Assembly: GCA_958296125.1 (NCBI GenBank)
Contig: OY282444.1
Span: 992,001-1,056,000 of the forward strand
Source of the DNA: an uncultured Poribacteria bacterium
GTDB taxonomy: Bacteria; Poribacteria; WGA-4E; PCPOR2b
Direction of reading: 5' to 3'
Length of the DNA: 64,000 nt
Shown here: one piece after another, positions 26,495-36,239 of the stretch
How positions within the stretch are numbered: the stretch's first letter is position 1
Layout: each line of letters opens with the position of its first letter
Position numbers and translations under genes: made by a program
Notes under the pieces: generated by a model
Databases searched by the model: none
What the model saw: only the letters and a program-made list of their open reading frames with translations
What the model was told of the DNA's origin: nothing

Positions 26495-27142
26495 ATGGCA
26501 CAACTAGACTTCTTTTCCCTTACTGACCAGCAATCTCCTCCGCCACAACCTTCTCCAAACAATGAGGAAGCTATTGATGCAATCGGCGGATTCAAATACA
26601 TAGAAGACTACATTGATAAAAACGAGCAGGATTGGTTGTTGAATCAGATTGACGAGCAGGAACACCAATGGCTCAAAGACCTAAAGCGGCGTGTTCAACA
26701 TTACGGTTTCAAGTATGACTATAAAGCACGGAAGGTCAACCTTGATATGCGTATTGGTTATTTGCCAGAGTGGCTGCAAAAACTTGGTCGGAGACTATAT
26801 GAAGATAGTCACATGCCGGCAGAACCAGATCAGGTTATTATCAATGAATATGAGCCAGGGCAAGGGATTTCAAGTCACATTGATTGTGAACCTTGTTTTG
26901 AGGATACGATAGTCTCTTTGAGTTTGGGTTCAGGTTGTGTTATGGATTTCACCAACAAACGTGACAAAACGAAAAAGATTCCTGTCTGGCTTGCACCAAG
27001 GAGTATTATTGTATTGAAAGATGAAGCTAGATATAGGTGGTTGCACGGTATCGCCCCCAGGAAAGCAGATATGTGGGCTGGTCAAGCGTATAAGAGGCAG
27101 CGTAGAGTATCACTAACATTTAGAAAGGTGATTCTCCAATAA
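26495..27142 (+). CDS. AlkB-like 2OG-Fe(II) oxygenase
   Basis: This 215-residue protein is of the AlkB-type alpha-ketoglutarate/iron dioxygenase family, which removes alkyl lesions from nucleic acids by oxidation. The iron site is visible as SHID (His and Asp) near residue 128 and HG in RWLHGIA near 184. The 2-oxoglutarate-binding Arg lies in RQRRVSLTFR at the end. EYEPGQGISSHID matches the family well. AAGGAGGG precedes the ATG. It is in the AT-richer island and follows the structured element. A role in DNA or RNA repair is likely, though tRNA modification cannot be excluded. Confidence 0.88.
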   Translation: MAQLDFFSLTDQQSPPPQPSPNNEEAIDAIGGFKYIEDYIDKNEQDWLLNQIDEQEHQWLKDLKRRVQHYGFKYDYKARKVNLDMRIGYLPEWLQKLGRRLYEDSHMPAEPDQVIINEYEPGQGISSHIDCEPCFEDTIVSLSLGSGCVMDFTNKRDKTKKIPVWLAPRSIIVLKDEARYRWLHGIAPRKADMWAGQAYKRQRRVSLTFRKVILQ

Positions 27143-27168
27143 TTGTCAAATTGTCGAGGAGATAACTG

Positions 27169-28497
27169 ATGCTCGAAAAATGGTTCCATTTACAAGAGTC
27201 AGGAACAACTGTTAAACGTGAAATTGTTGCAGGCTGCACAACGTTCATGACACTTTCGTATATTATCTTCGTCCAACCGGCGGTGCTTTCAGCAGCCGGG
27301 ATGGACTCTGACGCAGTGATGGCGGCGACCTGTATCACAAGTGCCTTTGCAATGGTGCTGATGGCACTCCTTGCCAATTATCCCATCGCTCTCGCGCCAG
27401 GGATGGGACATAACTTCTACTTCACCTTCACCGTCTGTCTCACCCTCGGTGTATCTTGGCAAAACGCGCTCGGTGCCATTTTCATCGCAGGGGTACTGTT
27501 TATCCTGCTCTTTTTTGTCGGTCTGCGTGAAAAGGTGATGACTATTCTGCCGGTTTCGTTGAGGAACGCCATTCCCGCCGGAATTGGGTTGCTCATCGCG
27601 CTAGTGGGCTTAGAATGGGCAGGGCTTATCGTTGACCATCAGGTAACCTATGTCACCCTCGGCGATCTGAAATCGCCCCCGGCCCTGCTCTCGTTGTTCG
27701 GAGTAATCGTGATTGCTATTCTGTTCGCCCGCAATGTGCGCGGTGCGATCTTGATCGGCATTCTCGCTTCGACGGTTGTCGGTCTCATCACCGGCATGGT
27801 CAAATTTCAAGGGGTTGTTTCCGCACCGCCGTCCATCGCCCCAACCTTCCTCAAACTCCAAATCCCAAACATTCTCGTATCCCCGAAAATGATTTCGGTA
27901 ATTTTTATCTTCATCTTCCTGGATCTGTTCGATACTGTTGGAACGCTGATCGGTGTCGGCGAACAAGGTGGCTTTATGGTCAATGGTAAGCTACCGAGAG
28001 CAAGGCAGGCACTGCTTTCCGATGCAATCGCCACAAGCACCGGGGCCCTGCTCGGCACATCAACAGTTACCAGCTATATCGAGAGTGCGTCCGGGATTTC
28101 TGCGGGAGGACGTACTGGCTTAACCAACATTGTGACGGCAGTGCTGATGCTGGTCGCTCTATTCTTCAGTCCGCTGATTCGGATGATGGGAGCAGGATAC
28201 CCCGTCGGTGAAAATACGTTCCTCTAGCCCATAATTGCCCCGGCACTGATTATCATTGGAAGCCTAATGCTCAAAAACGTCGTCTCCATCGATTGGGACG
28301 ATGCGACAGAGTCCATCCCTGCATTTCTAACCCTGTTATTGATGCCCCTCACTATCAGCATCACGGAAGGGATTGCGTTTGGGTTCATCTCCTACGCCCT
28401 GCTAAAGCTGGTCACCGGTCAAGGGAGACAGGTCCATTGGCTGATTTACCTCTTCGCTGTGCTTTTCGTGGCTCGATATATCTGGCTCGTCGGCTGA
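27169..28497 (+). pseudogene. NCS2/AzgA-type purine permease interrupted by in-frame TAG
   Basis: This should be a polytopic hypoxanthine/guanine/xanthine-type permease of the NCS2 (AzgA) family. The first part (352 codons) begins VKREIVAGCTTFMTLSYIIF and includes NYPIALAPGMGHNFYFTFTV and FLDLFDTVGTLIGVGEQ. At 28225-28227 a TAG interrupts it. The same frame then continues (28228-28497) with PIIAPALIIIGSLM and ITEGIAFGFISYALLKL, the normal family C-terminus. The sense version probably had a Tyr or Gln there. TAG is a normal stop in several neighbours (15241, 17012, 21530), so genome-wide recoding is unlikely. Options are a recent nonsense mutation, an assembly error, or read-through. Translation would start at the ATG at 27169 with GAGGAG upstream. 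Confidence 0.85.
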
Positions 28498-28513
28498 CCG
28501 CCAGAGAAAAGAC

Positions 28514-29755
28514 ATGCTTCAACCATCCTTACCTACTATGCCTCCATTTCGTCGGATAGGCGGCATTGGCGATGTTTACGTGCCAACCCAATTTCGAGAA
28601 ATTGCCGCAGATGATGCTTCGTGGAAGTTATTCACACGCAGCGAGCTAGGACAATTGAATCGAATTTTTACCCACTTACGCCGCGGCAGCGTGGCAATTC
28701 TGTCCGGCGACTGGGAGCAAGTGACGGCGGTGATGGGGTACATTGAGCGGAAAAAGGATGAGTTGATTCGTCCAACCCGCGAACGGAGGCGAGGAAAAAA
28801 AACGTCTGGTCGGGGCAATGAGAGACGGCACCCCCGAATGGGAGTTGATGGACGTGCTTCCCATTCGGGGGTGGCGGATGCAAATCTCACCCAAGAAAGG
28901 GCGGAATCACTGTCACGCTTAATGTGCTGGGCAGATGCAGCCGGCACCCTACAAGTAAATCCTCCGCCCGATTTACCTTATCTTCTTGAGTGGATCGGTG
29001 AAAATCAAGGTGCAAACGAAGGGCACCCGTTTCTAATCCCTGTTGTCAAGATTCAGAAGATTCAAAGGGTGCTCGCAGAGGCTTATCCGGTTCGTGCGCT
29101 CAACATGTCGTTGCTTGCATCCGAAAACGTGCTGCCACCCCATTCCCAAGAAACGGTTGAACTGTTTCAGTGCGGTCTGCAAAACGTCAAACCGGACCTA
29201 CCACGCGGTGCAACGGTGCTCGATATGGGTTGTGGGTGCGGGTCTCTTACACTGCTCGCCGCACAGGAAGTGGGGGATCTGGGGGTAAAAATCTACGCAT
29301 CGGATCTGCTGCCTGAAGCGGTTGCCACAACCCGGCTCAATCTCCTACGCTTCACCGATGTGCACAACATCCCATCGCAAATCCATGTGCTACCAGCAGG
29401 CAATCTCTTCCAACCTGTGTCAACGCTCCGTTTCGATCTAATTATTTTCAATGCGCCGTGGATCGTTTCACCCGCACGAAATCGGGCGGAAATCGCCATC
29501 CACGACGAGAAACAGAAGACCCTTCAACGTTTTTTTGACGACCTCCCTAGTTATCTCAACCCAAGGGCCCGTGTGCTTATCGGCTATGCGGACGCTTCCG
29601 GTGCAAAAGCGATCGCTCGCCTCGAAGCGATGATTGACGCTGCGGGTTTAATCGTGTTGAACCGATTTAAGGAGCGGGTGGCGACCCATAGAACAAAACG
29701 GAAATGGGAACATATTACAATTTATGAGCTTGTCATCGAAACGTCAGACACCTAA
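28514..29755 (+). CDS. Class I SAM-dependent methyltransferase (MTS/RsmC-like)
   Basis: A 413-residue protein whose C-terminal half is a methyltransferase. ATVLDMGCGCGSLTLLAA is motif I, IYASDLLPEAVATTRLNL motif II, and FDLIIFNAPW corresponds to motif IV (NPPY-like). This suggests methylation of a base amino group in RNA, DNA or a Gln side chain (the MTS group includes RsmC and PrmC). The N-terminal half is family-specific and contains an insert (about residues 95-125) encoded by a 15-bp perfect palindrome. It starts 16 bases after the interrupted permease and overlaps the convergent isomerase gene by 12 bases. Target unknown. Confidence 0.7.
   Translation: MLQPSLPTMPPFRRIGGIGDVYVPTQFREIAADDASWKLFTRSELGQLNRIFTHLRRGSVAILSGDWEQVTAVMGYIERKKDELIRPTRERRRGKKTSGRGNERRHPRMGVDGRASHSGVADANLTQERAESLSRLMCWADAAGTLQVNPPPDLPYLLEWIGENQGANEGHPFLIPVVKIQKIQRVLAEAYPVRALNMSLLASENVLPPHSQETVELFQCGLQNVKPDLPRGATVLDMGCGCGSLTLLAAQEVGDLGVKIYASDLLPEAVATTRLNLLRFTDVHNIPSQIHVLPAGNLFQPVSTLRFDLIIFNAPWIVSPARNRAEIAIHDEKQKTLQRFFDDLPSYLNPRARVLIGYADASGAKAIARLEAMIDAAGLIVLNRFKERVATHRTKRKWEHITIYELVIETSDT
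28829..28873. repeat. 15-bp perfect inverted repeat inside the coding region
   Basis: CACCCCCGAATGGGA (28829-28843) and TCCCATTCGGGGGTG (28859-28873) flank 15 bases. It encodes the low-complexity insert RRHPRMGVDGRASHSGVAD and looks like a palindromic repeat that landed in frame. Confidence 0.8.
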
Positions 29756-30538
29756 GCCCTGCCTGATAAAATCTCGACTGGCTTTAGCACATTCCAATGG
29801 GGTCTGCTCTCCCATCGGTCCATTCTGCTCCACCGTAATCCAACCCGAATAACGATTCTCCTTCAGAATCTGAAACACGCTTTCATAGTCACAGCACCCG
29901 GCACCGACTTCTGTCCTTAAATCGGAATCCTCATGCCAATCCTTGAACTCCAGAAAATCAATCCGATCCCAGTTTCGCTCAAGAAAGATTGCCGCGCGCT
30001 GTTCCACCGGGTGCCCCACAAAATCCTTTGTCGCGTGCCCGACATCCAAGAAACCGAAGAACTTGGCGGGATCTGTTTTGTATAGCAGCTCCTCAGTCTC
30101 CTCCAACGTTTCGCCGGTGTGGTGGGTATGGTTGTGGAAGCACGCACGGACTTCGTAGGTCTGTGCAATCTCGCCAATCTGGTTCAGCAGGTCAGCGATT
30201 TCGTTCATATCCGCCCCCTTCTTCGCCAAGCCACCTATCGTCACCAGATGCTTCGCACCAAGTTGCTGCATAACCTCACAGACACGGTTGACCCTATCGA
30301 AGTCGCGGTCAATGAAGAGATCAACGCTTACCAATGGAAGCCCATGGTCAGCTATCCTCTCGACAAAGTCCGTCTCCTCAGTAAACCGGAGTAGCTCTCT
30401 CTCAAATGTGGCAACGCCCGCATAATCCGCTGTCGATACATCGTCGATCCAAGCGGGCATCTTTTCGTTGGGTAGATTCCCACCCCACATCAGGCTCATA
30501 CATGCGAGTTTAATATCAACCGTTTCGCTCATATCCAT
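29744..30538 (-). CDS. Sugar phosphate isomerase/epimerase family TIM barrel
   Basis: This 264-residue protein is the third of this fold family here. Metal-site residues appear at His in VRACFHNHTHH, Asp in FGFLDVGHAT and Glu in WITVEQNGPM. The ATG at 30538 has GGAAAAGG about 10 bases upstream. A second ATG six bases later would give MSETVDIKL. It converges with, and overlaps by 12 bases, the methyltransferase gene on the plus strand. Upstream on the same strand, after about 160 bases, is a sialidase-like gene, so they may form a sugar-release and use pair. Confidence 0.84.
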   Translation of the reverse strand: MDMSETVDIKLACMSLMWGGNLPNEKMPAWIDDVSTADYAGVATFERELLRFTEETDFVERIADHGLPLVSVDLFIDRDFDRVNRVCEVMQQLGAKHLVTIGGLAKKGADMNEIADLLNQIGEIAQTYEVRACFHNHTHHTGETLEETEELLYKTDPAKFFGFLDVGHATKDFVGHPVEQRAAIFLERNWDRIDFLEFKDWHEDSDLRTEVGAGCCDYESVFQILKENRYSGWITVEQNGPMGEQTPLECAKASRDFIRQGLGV

Positions 30539-30698
30539 TCTTATACCTTTTCCTTATCAATACGCAAGTTGCTAGTTGATAAACCGAGTGTCAGCAACCG
30601 ACGCAAGAGTCGGGAATTGGAATTCCCTCCTACTATACAAAACAGCTGGTAGGGGGCGCACCTTCCAGATCGCGAACTGAAGCACCTGATTACACCTA

Positions 30699-31781
30699 TC
30701 ACGAGACCTCCTCAACAATCGTTCCTTCAATGCCGCGATGACCATCCGAATAGACATAATAATACACCACCAACACACGACCGTCTTCAAGTGCAACCGA
30801 CCAAGGATAGCCACAGTCCGAGCCGTGCGAATCGCTTCGGATGACAAGCACAGGCGCGGTGTCCAAGTCACTCCCCTCTGGCTCAAGGATGCGCGCTAGA
30901 CAACCCCGCTGTCCGGGCCATCGTGTGCCGACGGTGGTGAAGATACGCCCATCTCGCAATCCAAGCATGTGACCCGGACAACCGCGAACTGTCGTCCGCC
31001 GCCATGGAGACCAAGTCTCCCCTCCATCAGTCGATTCGACCAATGCCAAGCAGACCTCTTCGCTCGTTGCACCAGGGCGAGGATGGCACCGAAAGAGCAC
31101 GACAATCCGCCCGCTGGGGGTGAGATGGATGGCTGGCTCACTGAAGTGGGCAACGGGGTCTTCCGCAATCCGTCCGCCATACTCCCACGTCTCCCCCATG
31201 TCCCTTGAGATTCGCAACATACCGAAGAAAGGCATCGCGCCATCGGGGTGGTCGGTCGCCTTGCTCGGTAAGAGTAAACGTCCGTCGGGCATCTGTACCA
31301 ATCCGCTCCGAGCAATCCCTGAATGAGAGGCAGGATGTCCCCACACGGCATCCGGTAGGGGCGGGAAACGTACCGGTTCCGTCCAAGGGTGCCCATCATC
31401 ATGGGAACGCACCCAGAAGGGAATACCCGCGCGAGCCACCCATTCAGCACCTTCGCGCCCTTTATCTTGAGGGACTAGCGCAACGTTGGAAGCGTGAAGG
31501 AAAATGCTCCCATCCGCGAGGGTATGGGTGCCGAAGTCAAGCACACCCCCCAATGGATCGGTGGTAATAAAGTGTTGTCCACTCCATGTCTGCCCTTCAT
31601 CCTCCGAGCGGCAGGCGCGGACATCAAATAACGGATGACTGTGGTGGGAATATCCCACGTATGGTGAACGATGAAATAGAACTAACAGATTCCCGCCGGG
31701 CGTACGCACCACGTTGGGGTGCGCTCCGTACCAACCCTCCTCCCGGTAAATCGTAAAATGCTCTACAACGCGCCAACTCAT
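30699..31781 (-). CDS. Sialidase/BNR-repeat family protein
   Basis: A 360-residue beta-propeller with at least four Asp-box repeats, SEDEGQTW, SHDDGHPW, SRDMGETW and STDGGETW, as found in exo-sialidases and related glycosidases. No signal peptide is visible, so it may be cytoplasmic. Propellers of this type (GH33-like or other) often serve as sugar hydrolases, but the catalytic triad of true sialidases was not confirmed by eye. AAAGGAA lies about 11 bases before the ATG at 31781. It is upstream of the isomerase at 29744-30538 on the same strand. Confidence 0.7.
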   Translation of the reverse strand: MSWRVVEHFTIYREEGWYGAHPNVVRTPGGNLLVLFHRSPYVGYSHHSHPLFDVRACRSEDEGQTWSGQHFITTDPLGGVLDFGTHTLADGSIFLHASNVALVPQDKGREGAEWVARAGIPFWVRSHDDGHPWTEPVRFPPLPDAVWGHPASHSGIARSGLVQMPDGRLLLPSKATDHPDGAMPFFGMLRISRDMGETWEYGGRIAEDPVAHFSEPAIHLTPSGRIVVLFRCHPRPGATSEEVCLALVESTDGGETWSPWRRTTVRGCPGHMLGLRDGRIFTTVGTRWPGQRGCLARILEPEGSDLDTAPVLVIRSDSHGSDCGYPWSVALEDGRVLVVYYYVYSDGHRGIEGTIVEEVS

Positions 31782-31854
31782 TGTTCGTTGTTCCTTTGCG
31801 ATAACTAAAAACCTTCAAATCTCCTCCGGAACACAGGATTAGGCAGATCTCCAC

Positions 31855-31986
31855 CTAATCGATCGAGATCCGCTCAATTGAATGGACGAACAGCACATCG
31901 CTCACCCCTGTGTAATGTCGCAGTGCTTGGTTCACTGCCTCCGGTTCGAGATTCTCCGCGACTAAGCCTGTAATCACCAAGTCAAC
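31855..31986 (-). pseudogene. Short protein remnant with no start codon
   Basis: Within a 306-base gap, a minus-strand frame reads VDLVITGLVAENLEP, EAVNQALRHYTGVSDV and VHSIERISID before a TAG at 31855. It looks like real protein, with the heptad pattern of small regulatory or HMA-like folds. The same frame continues upstream of a TAG at 31987-31989 as GEALEEEVSYYSS, suggesting an inactivated gene. No ATG is present. Apart from this the gap shows nothing. Confidence 0.45.
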
Positions 31987-32087
31987 CTAAGAAGAGTAGT
32001 AGGACACCTCTTCCTCTAAAGCTTCTCCGTTGCTGCACGACACAGAGGTTCCTGCGTCTGTCCCGCACCCTTTTCGATTCCTTCGCT

Positions 32088-35000
32088 TCAAAGATCCTCG
32101 GGCCCGTAGGATTCCGTGAAGGTTGCCCAGATTCCCGTGTGTTTATTCAGACGGCTCAAGCCACGATAGGTGCCGAACCACACGTAAGTATCTCCTATGG
32201 CTATAGAGAGGATGCCGTTATGCGCCAAGCCCTCCTTTCGGGTGTACGTTGTCCAGCTATTCGCCGACAGGTCAAACCGACTCACCCCCGCATTGTACGT
32301 CCCAATCCACACCTCTGTGCCATCAACGCCAATCGAAGTAACCTTGTTGCTAGCAAGTCCATCTTGTGTTGTATAGGAAGTCCAAGTCTCTGTTTCGTCA
32401 TCATTGTAAACGGTCACCCCGCGATCCGTTCCAAACCATACCCGCTCGCTGTCAATGGCAATACAGCTGATTTCATCGCTCGCTAAACCATCTGCTGTTG
32501 TGATAGTCTTCCACGTATCCTTACCGATGTTGTATTTGCTCACACCGCGTCGCGTACCGACCCACACATTTTTCTTGCTGCTAGCGATACACCAAATCTC
32601 ATCCGTAACCAACGACTCCGCGAACTCTTTGGAGACGGATGCGGGTTGAATCTCCGTGCCGGATGTGTAAGCGATCCAGGCGTTGAGGTCATCCGCGGTT
32701 CGCGGATACTTGCCAATCCCGGAGTTAGTGCCAACCCAAATGTTATTGCCATCGTTGCTGACAGAAGTCACATTATTGGCAGGCAACCCATGCTCGGTTT
32801 TGTATTGATCCCAGCGCAGGGCAAGCTTATCAAAGCGGTTCGCCCCATCTCGGGTGCCGACCCAGACGTACTGTTCATCAACCACAATCGAACTTACCGA
32901 ATTATCGGACAGTGTGTCTCGAGTTTTGGGGCGCCATCGGTGCCAATGGCCACCGTGGGTGGCTATTTCCTCGGAACCGCCCTCTTGCTGATACTGCCTC
33001 CAAGTTCCCGATCCCTTATCATAACGAGACAAACCGTTGTCAGTGCCAACCCAGACGAAACGCTCATCCGTATCCACCGTCCGGATGGTACGTCCAGAAA
33101 GGGTGGGCATAGCTGTGAAGGAACTCCAAGATTCTTTCTGCTTGTCGTAACGAGAAAGCCCCTGCAACGTACCCACCCATACATAGTCATCATCAACAGC
33201 AAGCCCATACTCATCTACATGGTTATGCAGCAGCCCTTTGAGATCTCTAAACACCGTCCAAGTGCCAGATGCAAAGTGAAATCGCCTAAGTCCATTGTTG
33301 GGTACGGCTAACCAGAGGTAATCGTCGTCGACAGCCAACTCAAGCGTCCCACCCCCCGATTTAATTGTCGTCCACTCTCCGGTGCGCCTATCGTATCGGG
33401 TGACCCCCGCCTTATTCCAAGGTCTGTAGAGTATCCAGACATCGTCCTTTGTGGCAATAATTCGTCTAATGGTATCTGAAGCGAGCACGTCACTCGTTGA
33501 AAATGTGTCCCACTTCTCTGTTTTTTTATCGTATCGTGACAACGGGCGGTTGCTGTCTCTGTCCCACTCCGAGCGTGCGACCCAGATGAAATCGTCATCC
33601 GCAGTAATCCACTCGGCACCCCTACCCGCCAGTCCATCCCTCGGCGTGAAATTGCGCCATTCACCGGTAAATTCATTGTAACGATGAAGCCCGCGACCCG
33701 ACCCGAACCAAACCTCCGGCCCATCAACCGCCAGTGCGTTCAACCGCTCAATCCGCATATCTCCTTTAGGGTAAATCGCATTCCATTTTCCAGTCTTTTT
33801 ACTATAATGACTCAACTCGACACCGATCATTGGAATCACCCAGACGCTGTGTTGGCTCACAGCAATCTTGTCCACATCGTTCGTAGAGAGTCCATCTTCT
33901 ATCGTAAAATGCTTCCACGTATCCGCCATTTTATCGTACCGGAGGACCCCGTAGTCCGTGGTGAACCAGACAGCATCCGTATCCACATAGCTCCAACGCA
34001 CCAAGGTCATCGATTTTTTCTGAGTAGACTGGAGAATATCTAAGCGCGTAAAACGCTGCCACGCTCCCGTAGGGCGATGAAATCGTAAAATCCCTCCGTT
34101 CGGGGAAGAAGCCCAGTTATTGAACCAGATGTAATCCCCATCAAATTTGATATTTGAGACCTTTGTTTCAAGAAACGGCTCCCGCACCGGACGCGATTGA
34201 TGTAGCACCCTCCCTCCATCCGGGATGCGATATTCAACAAGACCAACAGCTGTCGCTAACCACAGGGTTTCATCCGCATCACACAGGATGTCTCGAATAT
34301 TATACGGCACATTCGAGATAAGACTCCAAGCGTCGGAAGCAGTTGCATAGCTTCCTAAACCTTGGGTTGTGCCTATCCAGAGGACACCATCTCGGAAATC
34401 GAGTGCAGTGACGTTGGTAGCGGGCAATTGTGCGTTAAACGGCATCGGTATCCAACGTCCCTGAGCAGCGTCATATCGTGCAAGCCCTTGGTGTGTCCCT
34501 GCCCAAAGGGCCTCCCCGGTGGAAAGTAGCACATTAACGTAGGTGTCGGGGAGTCCCTCGGCAGCACGATACATCTTCTTATCCGCAACTGAATATCGCC
34601 AAACACCTTCCGCCCCACCAAACCAGACCATTCCATCGGAAGCAAGTACGGATAACACCAGCGTATTTGAGTGAGTACCCGGCGTATCAAGTTGTGTCCA
34701 CTTTTGAGCAATGGTGTCATACATGGCGGGCCCCAAACTTGTACCGAGCCAGAGCACATCAGCCGCCGCATCGAGTGCTGTCACAAAAGCCTCTCCTTGC
34801 GTCTGCACTCGGGGCGGAGAATAAAATGCCCACTCACCACCCGAACACGGTCGTGTGCCCAGCCCTCGATCAGTACCGATCCAGACCTGCGCGCCAGTCA
34901 TCTCGCCGGTCGAGATTTCGATCAGCTCGCTTTGCCCCGATTCAGGCAGTTGAGACGCAACATCTATCGTCATAACATAGGGGGTCGGAAGGCCATCTTC

Positions 35001-36239
35001 CTTGGAGATGATTTCCCAACTGTGCGTTTGGGGCTGGTAAATCGAAATTCCCGATATGGTCGCCAGCCAGAGGTTTCCATCGGCATCACGCGTTATATCC
35101 CGGACATCGTTATCCGCGAGAAAATCGGCTTGTTTGTAAAGTGTCCACTCGCCGGTTACCTTATCAAAGCGGCTCACTCCATCCTCTTTGCTTCCAAACC
35201 AGATATCATTGCCCTGTGTTGTAATCCAACTCACATGATTGCTTGACAACCCATCCGCTTTGGTGTAATGCACCCAAGTGTTAACCGGCTTGATGAAACG
35301 ATGCACGCCCGCATTAGCCGTACCAAACCAGACCTGGAACCCATCCGCGCGAATAGAAGTAATCATATTGCTTTTGAGTAGATCGGTTTTCGTAAACGTC
35401 TTGATGAAGGCTTGGTCAACCTGATTGTATTGACTCACCCCTTCGTCTTGCGTTCCAAACCAAACACTGTTCTCGTCCACCGCAATGGTAGCAATCTCAT
35501 TGTCTATCAAGCCATCGGATTTTTTATAGTTATTCCAAGAATCGGTGTCCCGATGGTATCGGCTGACTCCACCTTTGCTAAACCTGGGGTCATCCTCCCA
35601 TCCATGGGGATCCGGATTTATCTCCCTATCCGTGCCGACCCACACGTACTCGGGCTCGACTGCAATCGCTGTAATCACCTTGCTGACCAAACCATCCTTC
35701 CGAGTACGCACCGCCCAACTGTCAATAGTTTTGTCATAACGGTTTAACCCATTAGATGTTCCAAACCAAACGTAGTTCCCGTCCACTGCAATAGATGACA
35801 CCTGATCACTCGCTAACCCATCAATGGTACGGTAGGTTGAAAAGGTACTTGTCTGCGTGTCGTAGCGGCTTACTCCCTCCTCCGTGGCGAACCACACCCA
35901 CTGCCCATCAATTGCAAGGGCGTTTATCGCATCGTTCGACAACCCGTCTTCCGTCGTGTAGTGGAACCATTTGTCTCGGTCGCGATCCCAGCGCGAAACA
36001 CCGGCTTGCGTTGCAAACCATACATTGTCCGAGTCAGCAGCAATACAGTTGACTTCGTTACTGACAAGTTTTCGTTCTATCCGCCACATCTTTTCGGAAC
36101 GCGAGTCTGAATGGAAATCCTCCAACGGCACATTGGGTCCATCGGGTACTAATGTTGTACAACCCACCATCATAAAGAGCGGTAGCAACAACAGGTTACA
36201 TACAACAGTTTGCGCTCTGCGTAGACCGGCTCGCTTCAT
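32088..36239 (-). CDS. Giant beta-propeller lipoprotein with about 29 Reg_prop-like blades
   Basis: This 1,383-residue protein begins MKRAGLRRAQTVVCNL and has a signal peptide ending in a lipobox (FMMVGC), so it is an anchored lipoprotein. From residue about 45 to the end it is built of a repeating 40-50 residue unit with a V-W-F/V-G-T-x-x-G-V-S-R-Y-D core, for example YVWFGTSNGLNRYD and YVWVGTLQGLSRYD. By my count there are 29 such motifs, about four seven-bladed propellers. Reg_prop repeats usually form the sensor half of hybrid two-component proteins, but no kinase, membrane helix or output domain follows. A longer in-frame start at 36386 lacks support; AAGGAAGG lies about 13 bases before this ATG. 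It lies divergent from the TonB receptor at 36558. Confidence 0.85.
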   Translation of the reverse strand: MKRAGLRRAQTVVCNLLLLPLFMMVGCTTLVPDGPNVPLEDFHSDSRSEKMWRIERKLVSNEVNCIAADSDNVWFATQAGVSRWDRDRDKWFHYTTEDGLSNDAINALAIDGQWVWFATEEGVSRYDTQTSTFSTYRTIDGLASDQVSSIAVDGNYVWFGTSNGLNRYDKTIDSWAVRTRKDGLVSKVITAIAVEPEYVWVGTDREINPDPHGWEDDPRFSKGGVSRYHRDTDSWNNYKKSDGLIDNEIATIAVDENSVWFGTQDEGVSQYNQVDQAFIKTFTKTDLLKSNMITSIRADGFQVWFGTANAGVHRFIKPVNTWVHYTKADGLSSNHVSWITTQGNDIWFGSKEDGVSRFDKVTGEWTLYKQADFLADNDVRDITRDADGNLWLATISGISIYQPQTHSWEIISKEDGLPTPYVMTIDVASQLPESGQSELIEISTGEMTGAQVWIGTDRGLGTRPCSGGEWAFYSPPRVQTQGEAFVTALDAAADVLWLGTSLGPAMYDTIAQKWTQLDTPGTHSNTLVLSVLASDGMVWFGGAEGVWRYSVADKKMYRAAEGLPDTYVNVLLSTGEALWAGTHQGLARYDAAQGRWIPMPFNAQLPATNVTALDFRDGVLWIGTTQGLGSYATASDAWSLISNVPYNIRDILCDADETLWLATAVGLVEYRIPDGGRVLHQSRPVREPFLETKVSNIKFDGDYIWFNNWASSPNGGILRFHRPTGAWQRFTRLDILQSTQKKSMTLVRWSYVDTDAVWFTTDYGVLRYDKMADTWKHFTIEDGLSTNDVDKIAVSQHSVWVIPMIGVELSHYSKKTGKWNAIYPKGDMRIERLNALAVDGPEVWFGSGRGLHRYNEFTGEWRNFTPRDGLAGRGAEWITADDDFIWVARSEWDRDSNRPLSRYDKKTEKWDTFSTSDVLASDTIRRIIATKDDVWILYRPWNKAGVTRYDRRTGEWTTIKSGGGTLELAVDDDYLWLAVPNNGLRRFHFASGTWTVFRDLKGLLHNHVDEYGLAVDDDYVWVGTLQGLSRYDKQKESWSSFTAMPTLSGRTIRTVDTDERFVWVGTDNGLSRYDKGSGTWRQYQQEGGSEEIATHGGHWHRWRPKTRDTLSDNSVSSIVVDEQYVWVGTRDGANRFDKLALRWDQYKTEHGLPANNVTSVSNDGNNIWVGTNSGIGKYPRTADDLNAWIAYTSGTEIQPASVSKEFAESLVTDEIWCIASSKKNVWVGTRRGVSKYNIGKDTWKTITTADGLASDEISCIAIDSERVWFGTDRGVTVYNDDETETWTSYTTQDGLASNKVTSIGVDGTEVWIGTYNAGVSRFDLSANSWTTYTRKEGLAHNGILSIAIGDTYVWFGTYRGLSRLNKHTGIWATFTESYGPEDL

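Noticed and set aside
26185-26495. A complete insertion sequence
   Set aside because: No transposase or TnpB open frame is present on either strand; only end-like structures are visible.
28225-28227. Genome-wide TAG recoding
   Set aside because: TAG is the natural stop of argD, the KamA-like gene and the large permease, so it is a normal stop here.
34671-35246. 191-residue plus-strand open frame
   Set aside because: Antisense of the propeller lipoprotein; no protein-like pattern of its own.
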